This document shows, in pieces, positions 56,219-64,000 of a stretch of DNA of 64,000 nucleotides. The notes beneath the pieces are model-generated. The model had not been told where the DNA came from, did no database searches, and saw nothing but the letters and a program-made list of their open reading frames with translations. The stretch's first letter is position 1; each line of letters opens with the position of its first letter. Both the position numbers and the translations under genes were made by a program. Source of the stretch: Leptidea sinapis (lineage: Eukaryota; Arthropoda; Insecta; Lepidoptera; Pieridae); assembly GCF_905404315.1 (NCBI RefSeq), contig NC_066275.1:2356001-2420000 (forward strand), in the 5' to 3' direction.

Positions 56219-56224
56219 TGTAAG

Positions 56225-56854
56225 AGTATTTTAAAGTGAAACTTTTATTACATCGCCTCAAATTTTTTCGCCCATTTGTTTTATGTCACATTACTATCAG
56301 CCGCGACTGCTGATTTTAGTAGCGGTGAAGTTGTTTCAACTACTATTTTACTGAGTGACTTGTAGGTTCCTAAATTGTCATATTTGTGCAGCAGCCAAGA
56401 GATGATTTCACAAAGTGGCTGTTAGAGACAAAAAGTAAACAAAGAATTGTAATGAATAACCCAGTAAGCTTGAAACAGTGTTTCTACAGTTAATTCATCA
56501 AACAGACATGAAACCAGATGTAGATTATCTTACGTATTCTTGTCCCGCCGACAATGCAAACACTATACCGGTGCATACAATTTACTCAGTAATGGAGCAA
56601 TAAATTAAAATGCAACCGCTCTTCATATTTCACCCGCGAGAACGATAAGCTGCTACTTTATGTAATCTGTTGTGAATAAATTACTTTAAATCAACTGTTT
56701 CGTAATGAAAAATTATTCTGCAGTTTTAATTAAATCGGAGATGCGTTGAATGCGCGGCACGTTTGCACTGAAGATACACTGACTGTCAGAATTATGCATA
56801 ATGTTTGCATGACAAACTATTTCACTTTGTTAATCTGCTTTTGAAACTGCACAT
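56225..56854. other. AT-rich stretch, nothing recognised
   Basis: No gene or shared repeat noted. Confidence 0.3.
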
Positions 56855-56856
56855 AA

Positions 56857-57048
56857 TACCAGTGGGAGGCTCCTTTTCATAGGATGCCTGCTAGATTATG
56901 GGTTTCACATTGGCGCCTATTTGTGCCATGAAGCAGTAATGTGTTACCATTATTGTGTTTCGGTCTGAAGGGTAGTTACTGTAGCTAGTGAAATTACTGG
57001 TCAAATGAAAGTGCTGCTCGTCTCGTCCCTTATTTTCATAAAAAAAAG
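56857..57048 (+). repeat. Family A retroposon copy 11 (internally deleted)
   Basis: TACCAGTGGGAGGCTCCTTT starts correctly, the middle (from GTCAAATGAA to TGCTGCTCGT) lacks ~100 bp, and it ends TATTTTCATA plus A7. Confidence 0.75.
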
Positions 57049-57391
57049 GTCTTGAGAAGGTCACAAAAGGATGGATTCAGTGAATAGTTTGTACTCTAGT
57101 TGCGAGACCTATTAAATATAATTACGAATAGAGCATATAACATCACCGAGGAAGAATTTAATGGCACACTAAGATTTCGGGGCCTAAAGTACCTTTAATT
57201 ACGGCTTTTATTGCTATCGTTATTACACGTCATATAAAAAATAAGATAACATTATTCAATTAAGTGACAATTAGATTCTTTGAGTATTTTTATAAAAATT
57301 ATGCTATGTAACTCATTCTTGATAATTATTTATTTTATATAACAGCTATTTGTAAAATGCTAACACTGTGTATGTAACTTTTATTACATTC

Positions 57392-57764
57392 TGTAGAAGG
57401 GGTTGGTAATTGAAACGCACTTAATAAAATTTAAATATCTTTATTTTACAGTTTTCACTTATAATTAAAATAATAACTGACTCAATAGAATTAGGGCAAC
57501 TTTACCCCTTAGAAGTAACAATAAGTTATGCCTACTCGAACTAAGCGCTCTGGCTTATATAGGGCACGACCGTCTGCCGTGATGGTGCTACGAACTGTTA
57601 GTTGGCACTGCTGTAGTGCCTAACAGATACGAAAGTTACAAGTAAACTAAAGATCTAAATATTATTTGCTATTCTAGTTTTTTCTAATCATAGTGATATT
57701 TATGTTAAAATAGTATTTTAATATTAATAGTAGTTAAATAAATGTTGGTAGCGCTTGTTACACA
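57392..57764 (+). repeat. LTR-like direct repeat, left copy
   Basis: Starts TGTAGAAGGGGTTGGTAATT and ends near GGTAGCGCTTGTTACACA, matching 58241-58857. The core GCGCTCTGGCTTATATAGGG CACGACCGTCT contains a good TATA box (TTATATA) placed as in an LTR promoter, and an AATAAA-like TAAATAAATG precedes the end. I read it as an LTR. About 15 bp past the CA end also resemble the right copy, so the boundary is uncertain. Confidence 0.55.
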
Positions 57765-58240
57765 CCAAGCTGACAATACTATGTTTTATTTCTACAAACA
57801 TATTATTGAGAACAATTCACAAATTTATATCAAAATTTGAAATTATGTTACAATCGAGTTTAACACCGCTACAGAAGTAACTCGTAGCCGGTACTCATAG
57901 CATACTAGCTACATAGGCATTATGAATAGAAATATGTTTAGCCTCCAGTATTAATATTAAGACTATTAATAATAGCTTTATTTATCATTCCAGGCGAAAA
58001 TTATTACGACCAACGAGAATAAAGATGGAAACCTGAAATGATCACTGGAAGATGTGAATGCCTCGGCGATACAATCTAAAACAGCATCGGTATTGTCAAA
58101 GTGTAAATGTACTACAGTACTTACACAGCTGGTATAGAAAGCATAAGAGAATTTATTCCTATAATATTTTAGTTAAATATTTATAATGTTATTAAATTGG
58201 CTAATAAACTTATATTAAGTTATCGTTGTTTTATATATCG
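57765..58240. other. Internal segment between LTR-like repeats
   Basis: 476 bp with no gag, protease or RT frame. If the flanking repeats are LTRs this is a TRIM-like or heavily deleted element. No convincing primer-binding site or polypurine tract was seen. Confidence 0.35.
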
Positions 58241-58857
58241 TGTAGAAGGGGTTGGTAATTTAAACGCACATAATAAAACTATTACATCTGTATATTAAAG
58301 TATCCGCTTAGAATTAAAAACAAACTTGTTTTTAAAAATTTAAAGAGAATTAGGGCATAGTGACCCATTACAATTCACAATAACTAATACCAACTCGTTT
58401 TCTTTTTTGCGCCCAACCAACGCAGACTAAGTCTGCATTGGTTATGTGGGACTCACGTGAAAACCTAGGTGCCTACCCACTAAACTCCACCTGCAGTTGG
58501 CTTTAGGCAGGTGCCCTCTAAGCCTTCATCGGAGGCGACCTTCTCTTGGGGAGAGTAGAGTTCCCTATGGAGTATCCGCTGAGATGCCAACTCGATCTTA
58601 GCGCTCTGGCTTATATAGGGCACGACCGTCTACCGTGAGCATGCTAATAACTTTTAGGTGGCACTACTGTTGTGCCAACTAACTTACACGAATCAAGTTA
58701 ACTAAGGATCTAAATATTATATGCTATTACAGTTATTTCTAATTATAGTGATAACTATTTTAAATAGTATTTAAATATTAACAGTAGTTAAATAAATGTA
58801 ATTATTATTTGGGATATCTTATGACAGTTTATGACGTTGGTAGCGCTTGTTAACACA
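58241..58857 (+). repeat. LTR-like direct repeat, right copy, with nested insertion
   Basis: TGTAGAAGGGGTTGGTAATT to GGTAGCGCTTGTTAACACA. It contains the same TATA core (TTATATAGGGCACGACCG at 58610-58628). It is longer than the left copy because of a 189 bp retroposon at 58398-58586 and a ~36 bp insertion near 58800-58836. Confidence 0.55.
58398..58586 (-). mobile_element. Nested poly-A retroposon with 8 bp target duplication
   Basis: Flanked by CCAACTCG at 58390-58397 and 58587-58594. The minus strand runs CATCTCAGCGGATACTCCAT, AAGGTCGCCTCCGATGAAGG, GGAGTTTAGTGGGTAGGCAC, GAGTCCCACATAACC and then GCGCAAAAAAGAAAA. The A-rich end and the duplication show retroposition. The GTTTAGTGGGTAGG..GAGTCCCACATAACC segment is familiar from lepidopteran LINE/SINE 3' regions, but I cannot name the family. 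Confidence 0.7.
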
Positions 58858-58859
58858 TC

Positions 58860-59340
58860 AAACTGACAATCGTATTTATAGCATAATATAATAACAAATT
58901 CTCAATGATATAAAATTGGTATGAACTTGAAAGTAACTAACAATAACTAGTCAAACTAGGTTATGAGAGTTCAAATTCTTTGCATGCAAACTGAATGCGT
59001 TTTTTCGTCAATATGCGCTGACTTAATAGAGTAAAGTAATTCAAAATTACATGCAGCAATGTTGTGTACAATAGTCAAAAACAGTGACGAATTAATAGCG
59101 TTAAGTCTTAAGTTCCATTGCATTATTAAATTGAAGACAAGACCTAATAATCTTTGAAGGCGAACTGTATTTACTTACTAAACCTATATTATATATACTC
59201 ACACAAACTTGTATAATCTTTTAATACCCAAATCTCTAACAGCCTTACAAATAAACTTGCTATAAAGTGATACCGGAGAACAAACCAAGAATATACAATA
59301 TGTTGACTATAACGCTGACAAACAGTCAATACATTGGTAA
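58860..59340. other. AT-rich spacer, nothing recognised
   Basis: No gene or shared repeat noted. Confidence 0.3.
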
Positions 59341-59665
59341 TTTTTTTATTATTAAAATAAGGGTCAAGACGAGCAGGACGTTCAGCTGATGGTAATTGAT
59401 ACGCCCTACCCATTACAATGCATTGCGGCTCAGGATTCTTCAAAAACCCAAATGTTCTGAGCGGCACTACAATTGCGCTCTTCACCTTGAGACAGAAGCT
59501 GTTAAGTCTCATTTGCCCAGTATTAATAATTTCACTAGCTACACGGCTACGGCGCCCTTCAGACCGAAATACAGTAATGTTTACACATTACTGCTTCACG
59601 TCAGAAATAGGTGCGTTGTGGTACCCATAATCTAGCCAGCTGTGCACAGGAGCCTCCCACTGGTA
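59341..59665 (-). repeat. Family A retroposon copy 12 (near full length)
   Basis: Antisense from T7 (59341) through GACGAGCAGGACGTTCAGCT to GAGCCTCCCACTGGTA. TGGTAA at both outer edges may be a target duplication or a coincidence with the element's own end. Confidence 0.75.
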
Positions 59666-59669
59666 AAAA

Positions 59670-60208
59670 GTTAAATTCCGAAGTTTTTTCGAATATATAG
59701 CGGCGGAATAGTAGCGGCGTTGTAAATAAACGTGAGAAACGTTACACGTCCCAATAAACTAATCATAAGCAAAATGTCTATTTGTAAACATTTTGCATAT
59801 TCTTATTTCGTATAGATTTATACCAAGTTTATTTGTAAGGCAGTAATAGTACAGTTTATGTACACGTCGTTTACCAAAAGTTTATCAACAGGGCCTCCCT
59901 CAGCTGCAATCCGTCCCTGAATTAAGGTTTATGGCATCACTTTATGAACAGTCTTCATTTGTGAAACTACTTCCTCTAATGTACCTCCGGATTTTCCTTA
60001 ACGTGAACAATGGCCTGGAAAGGACTTCACTAATAAATGGGGTGTAATCAAAATTCATAGTCCTAACGAGTCAACTTCGTATTCAACAAATAGTTATTAG
60101 GCAATTGTAATTAGTAAGTATTAGTTAGTCCCATTAGTTATTTGACTAACCTTCATTTTACTTTATAGGTTAATTTTTATTTATTTTGTGTGTTTACTAC
60201 TATTATTT
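59670..60208. other. AT-rich spacer, nothing recognised
   Basis: Contains a small hairpin, AAAATGT/ACATTTT, near 59772-59797. No gene seen. Confidence 0.3.
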
Positions 60209-60210
60209 TT

Positions 60211-60450
60211 ATATTTTTTTTATTATAATAGTAACGAGGAGACCAATACGTTCACCTGATGATAAGTCATACGCCCTGCCTATTTCAATGCAGTGCCGCT
60301 CAGTTTTCACAAAAAAAAAAACTGAGTGACCTTGCGATTGCGGTCGTCACTTAAGACGTAACGATTTAAAATGTAAAACGTTATAGTCGATATATAAGAC
60401 GATACGGATGGGAATAGCCCAATATCTTCACTAGCAATGGCGCTCTTCAA
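60211..60450 (-). repeat. Family A retroposon copy 13 (old, degraded)
   Basis: Antisense landmarks AATACGTTCACCTGATGATA, AATGCAGTGCCGCTCAG and GGTCGTCACTTAAGACGTAA CACTAGCAATGGCGCTCTT in order, with an A-run expansion at 60310-60321. Confidence 0.6.
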
Positions 60451-60744
60451 ACTTAATTTTAATTAACTTAAAACTTAATTTTGTCGTTATTTCATCAGTT
60501 TGTAACGTACAACATAGTGTGTTGTATTACTGATTTAATATAATATTAACTCTACCTATATTGTAATAAACCATTCCCAACCTCATATTTGTACAGAATT
60601 GTTCTTGTATATGTTTAAAAGCAAAGTTATTCGCAGTATTTAGTGTTAAAGTGTCCCAGCCATCGCTTAGTCTATTATAAAGGTACGTACATAGCACGAG
60701 TATATAACTGCATCGCGTACTTATACAAGTTCAATTTGTACTAA

Positions 60745-60812
60745 AATTTTTTGCAATATGCGGGACTCAAACCCGCTCCTCTCGGGTATGCTCTTACCAT
60801 ATATGATCAACA
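60745..60812 (-). repeat. tRNA-like repeat fragment
   Basis: Plus-strand TGCGGGACTCAAACCCGCTC with CTCTCGGGTATGCTCTTACC is the antisense B-box arm of the tRNA-like units. Head only. Confidence 0.45.
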
Positions 60813-60872
60813 AATCTTGGACAACTTCTTCAACTCTATCATCGAATTGTTAAGAGAGAGACTAAACTCTGA

Positions 60873-61010
60873 CCCCCTTATTCATAATGGTTTGCTAACT
60901 TAAAGCAGCTGCTAAGGAGTGTTTTTTCTCATTCTGACTTAGGTCAATAGAAGAAGACAGAGTGAGAATTAGCAATGCTTTAAGTTAGCAGACTATTATG
61001 AATAAGGGGG
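60873..61010. mobile_element. CCCCC-ended MITE, copy 2 (TGA duplication)
   Basis: 138 bp, ends CCCCCTTATTCATAATGGTT / AGACTATTATGAATAAGGGG G, flanked by TGA at 60870-60872 and 61011-61013. The internal block with AGAAGAAGACAGAGT lies inverted relative to the copy at 37630-37765. Confidence 0.8.
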
Positions 61011-61014
61011 TGAA

Positions 61015-61848
61015 TCTCTAAGTTTGATACGCTAAGTAGTAAGTTAAGGTTCGCTTGCAGGTACAGCAAGAAAATATATAAAATATAATACTGTGGAATA
61101 CACTAATTTGGTTCTTCGTAGCAAAAATTATGTATTATTGCTAACCCCAGTGGAGATTGAACCCGAAACCTGTAGGTTCATAGCTAAGGAGTATTTTAAA
61201 GTTTCCTTTCTCCTTCCTAAAATAAAAAAGCTAGAACTTGAGTCTACACGAAGAAGACGTTTAATCAAACGACAATCTCTAATATACAGAGATGGAACAA
61301 TAAAATTTATATGTGACACTACGACCTGAATAATATTTGAATCTTGAAGCTTGCAATATTTGAATCACGTAGTGTTCCGCGACGGTATGCTCCTTGTACA
61401 TTCACGGTGAAAATATTGCATTTCTCAGTGTGTTTATTATGTTTAACTGCACACACATTATCGAATATAACATTGAACACTTAGAGATATGCACATACTG
61501 TAAAGTGCAATCGAAACAACATGGAATCAAATAAAAATACGGGCTGCACTCCAGGAGTGCCGGCAGAAGTGAAAACTTGAACATTAACGTTGTGGATTTT
61601 TGAATATTTTGGATTATTTAGGGAAGACTTTCGCACGTATATACAATATTCATTTATTGCGCTATCGTATACAAGAATGACTCAGAACTATTACAATTAA
61701 TTCTTATTAAAAAGCTTATCTCTCAGAAAAATCAACTTTCATCCATAATTTCAACGACTGTCTTACGAATTTTCAATAAGGCCACTTGTCCTGATGCGAG
61801 TTTAACAATTTATACCCATCCCAAGAGAAGTGGTCAACGCCCCTAAAT
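61015..61848. other. AT-rich stretch, nothing recognised
   Basis: The plus frame 61093-61329 (VEIEPETCRF start) and its minus shadow show no known domain. It could be an old coding relic but I cannot support it. Confidence 0.3.
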
Positions 61849-61850
61849 TT

Positions 61851-62190
61851 TTTAACCTGATTCCTGCCGCCGAATTCCACCTTCGCACGACACGCCACAA
61901 ATTAGGATATCATCCCCACCATCTGGATGTGTGGCGGTCCTCCACAGTGCGGTTTTCAAGGAAGGAGCTTTCTTCCTCGTACTACTAAGCTGTGGAATGA
62001 GCTTCCTTGTGCGGTGTTTCCGGGACAATATGACATGGGTACCTTCAAAAAAAACGCGTACACCTTCCTTAAAGGCTGGCAACGCTCTTGTGATTCCTCT
62101 GGTGTTGCAAGAGAATGTGGGCGGCGGTGATCACTTAACACCAGATGACCCGTACGCTCGTTTGTCCTCCTATTCCATAAAAAAAAAAGT
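61851..62190 (+). pseudogene. Non-LTR retrotransposon 3' fragment, family B
   Basis: Sense copy starting at LIPAAEFH (CTGATTCCTGCCGCCGAATT). In the frame 61927-62130 it has FLPRTTKLWNELPCAVFPGQ, YDMGTFKKNAYTFLKGWQRS and CDSSGVARECGRR, stop. The 3' end GTACGCTCGTTTGTCCTCCT ATTCCAT and A9 follow. Best-preserved 3' end of the family. Confidence 0.85.
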
Positions 62191-62228
62191 TTTCACTTTA
62201 AAAGCTTAGACTTCATTGTCGATTAAAA

Positions 62229-62325
62229 GGCGTCAGTGGTAAAAGTGGTTCCCCGGTTCAATCCTCGTCTGCTACGTATAAATGTATAATATATAATGTT
62301 TTCGAATTATTTTTTATGTCCTACT
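62229..62325 (+). repeat. SINE-like fragment with B-box-like motif
   Basis: GGCGTCAGTGGTAAAAGTGG, TTCCCCGGTTCAATCCTCGT and CTGCTACGTATAAATG, with a GGTTCAATCCT B box. Similar to 54901-54980. It directly follows a family B LINE end. Confidence 0.45.
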
Positions 62326-62579
62326 ACTGTTACAACAGAGTTTGATAGTGGTAACCTGTATTTTGGTTCATTTGTATCTCTTCTTACTATAAATTATTTA
62401 AACACAATATACTTTTTGAATACATTGACGCGGGTTAATTATTGTGGAATCAAATATTTTGTTGCATTGTATGTTAAATTGCATCTTAATTATACTTTTA
62501 AAACCTTTTCTGTTTTCATTTGTTAAGGCCGCGTCATAAAATAATACTTAATATGTTCTCACATTTCATAGTGTGATTG

Positions 62580-63341
62580 TTGAGCTATGCGGATAATATG
62601 GTGCTCTTTAGCCAGTCGATCCAAGGTCTCAAAAACTTTATCTATTTATTTAATTCTAATTTATTATTAAATGCTTGAGTGAAAATCGGGAAAGGGTCCG
62701 AAGAGAAGAAATGTACTTGAATGGAACGGTGGTTCGGGTTGTTGAGCAGTTCAGATACTTTGGACACATTGTCACTGACGATCGCAAGGACGATGTCGAC
62801 ATGGAGCGGGAAAGGCGGGCATTGTCGGTTCGGTGCAACATGCTCGCGTGTAGATTTGCTAAGTGCAGTGATGAAGTTAAGGCCACCCTCTTTAGGGCAC
62901 ACTGCCAGTGTTTCTATACCTGCCAGTAATAGTACCAATACAAGACGACGTCCTGTAGCCCTATAAGGGTCCAATAAAATGATGCATATCGCATTCTTAT
63001 GAAGTTTCCGAAGTACTGCAGCGCGTCGAGCATATTCGCCGAGGCGGGAATTCCCGATTTCTTTGCTGTTATCAGAGCTCGTATATCTGCCTTCTGGAAA
63101 AGATTGCATAGGGCTGGTAACAGCATCCTCCAGGTGGTGGGCCAGGACCTGCGTAGTCCAATGATAGTTCATTGGCTTGTGACACATCGGGAAGCAAATA
63201 GAAAATAGCTTTGCACACAATGCTGTTTTCTTTATGCTTTTATCTGATTGAATTAAATAATTGTAAAAGATTGTATAATTTTATTATATACTATTTTATT
63301 TGTACGACTAAAATATAATATTTTATTATTATTATTATTAC
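62580..63341 (+). pseudogene. LINE RT fragment with altered YADD and (ATT)n tail
   Basis: YADNMVLFSQSIQGLKNF (62594 onward) is the RT catalytic segment with the second D changed to N. After a deletion come RREEMYLNGTVVRVVEQFRY, FGHIVTDDRKDDVDMERERR and ALSVRCNMLACRFAKCSDEV, then another deletion to RYCSASSIFAEAG and ISAFWKRLHRAGNSILQV. The 3' UTR ends in ATTATTATTATTATTA at 63324-63341. The 192-codon minus frame over it is an antisense shadow. Not functional. Confidence 0.75.
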
Positions 63342-63344
63342 ACG

Positions 63345-63708
63345 ACTACTAATACACTCTAAAAGTTGATACCTGCAAAATATTAACTGCCACTAAAACG
63401 TTGTTCAAAAACTAAGTGTCAGTATTGTTTGAAAAATGATCTCGTGTATATTATTCGTAAAAAATGAGGATTTTTCGTCGACACGGACGTGTAATTTTCT
63501 TTGAGCGTCTTATATTTATGTGAAATGTTGATTTTGTTGTTGATCGCAATATTTTCTATTATTTAGGTCTGGAACGAAATCATGTTGGCATTTAATTCTA
63601 TATGTAAATAGCAATGTTATATTCTTGTCAATGTTACGACTGTTCACAATTTTAAAGCGTCTGCAGTTTTAAATGTGCAATCATACTTGGAAACGTGTTA
63701 CTAGTGGT
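63345..63708. other. AT-rich spacer, nothing recognised
   Basis: No gene or shared repeat noted. Confidence 0.3.
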
Positions 63709-63709
63709 A

Positions 63710-64000
63710 TATACACAAATAAAACTGGAAACAAAATTTAATGAACTATGCGGTGCTGGAACCCGCGACCTCTCGCAAGATTTTATAAGACAACATTTAT
63801 AAACGATACGTCACTCATTAATATGTAAAAATTGGGGTTGAGCAGGTTATCAACTGTAAAGTAGATCGTGTTGATGAAGCCACAACCTGAGAGTGGAACA
63901 AAGCATACAAGATTTTATAAACGATACGATACTCGAACGGTTGGCTCAGTTGGAATGAGCGCTCGCACGGAACGCGAGTGTTCGCGGTTCCGAAATTTTG
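63710..64000. repeat. Inverted pair of tRNA-like units at the window edge
   Basis: A truncated minus unit (63715-63778, ACACAAATAAAACTGGAAAC, GGAACCCGCGACCTCTCGC) is followed by a plus unit from 63825. The plus unit has GGGGTTGAGCAGGTTATCAA, GCCACAACCTGAGAGTGGAA and the A box TGGCTCAGTTGG at 63942-63953. It is cut by the end of the window after GCGGTTCCGAAATTTTG, so the B box is altered or incomplete. Confidence 0.7.

Noticed and set aside
62642..63220. 192-codon minus-strand open frame
   Set aside because: It is antisense to a plus-strand RT remnant with recognisable motifs (YADN, FGHIVTDD, RLHRAGNSILQV). The minus translation shows no domain.
63315..63345. ATT microsatellite as an independent satellite locus
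   Set aside because: It directly follows a LINE RT fragment and its 3' UTR, so it is best read as the LINE tail.

Overview
The window looks like non-coding, transposon-littered nuclear DNA from an insect, most likely a lepidopteran (butterfly or moth). It is strongly AT-rich, with no operons, no convincing host exon and no rRNA or functional tRNA gene. The longest open frame (342 codons) belongs to a broken retrotransposon. The Lepidoptera inference rests on recognising several dispersed families from memory: a non-LTR element with an endonuclease/reverse-transcriptase ORF, RTE-type fragments with TGATGATG tails, tRNA-derived SINEs, a ~300 bp poly-A retroposon, and non-autonomous Helitrons ending GGTCAGCTAG. 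No database was consulted, and family names are given only where hallmarks can be seen.

Layout. 0-9 kb: Helitron-like copies (446-645, 1516-1946, 4283-4595, 7004-7376), a 617 bp Harbinger-like element with a TTA duplication (2501-3117), a near-perfect long hairpin (5471-5648), a tRNA-derived SINE (5827-6081), a tandem dimer of tRNA-like units (7865-8340) and a 14 bp tandem repeat (8543-8663). 9-22 kb: non-LTR 3' ends, a large nested foldback element (12904-13759), a piggyBac-like 660 bp element inside a LINE 3' end (16745-17404), and an RTE fragment broken by two later insertions (19275-20225). 22-40 kb: long featureless AT-rich DNA with an MITE (24956-25151), a Helitron sitting exactly inside a tRNA-like repeat (25903-26255), LINE 3' ends, a CCCCC-ended MITE (37630-37765) and fragments of an RPDGMTL retroelement-type ORF. 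41-43.7 kb: the only long element copy, a minus-strand non-LTR retrotransposon with an internal deletion that leaves endonuclease and RT portions in one open frame. 44-64 kb: mostly AT-rich filler with degraded LINE and retroposon pieces, an LTR-like direct-repeat pair carrying a nested retroposon (57392-58857), a second CCCCC-ended MITE (60873-61010) and RT remnants at the right edge.

No element appears able to move by itself. Helitrons, MITEs and short retroposons all lack coding capacity, and all LINE copies are 5' truncated, frameshifted or internally deleted. Nesting gives relative ages: the tRNA-like repeat is older than the Helitron inside it, the RTE copy is older than the retroposon inside it, and the LINE 3' end is older than the piggyBac-like element. 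The clearest evidence comes from these nested sites, because the interrupted repeat shows what the empty target looked like.
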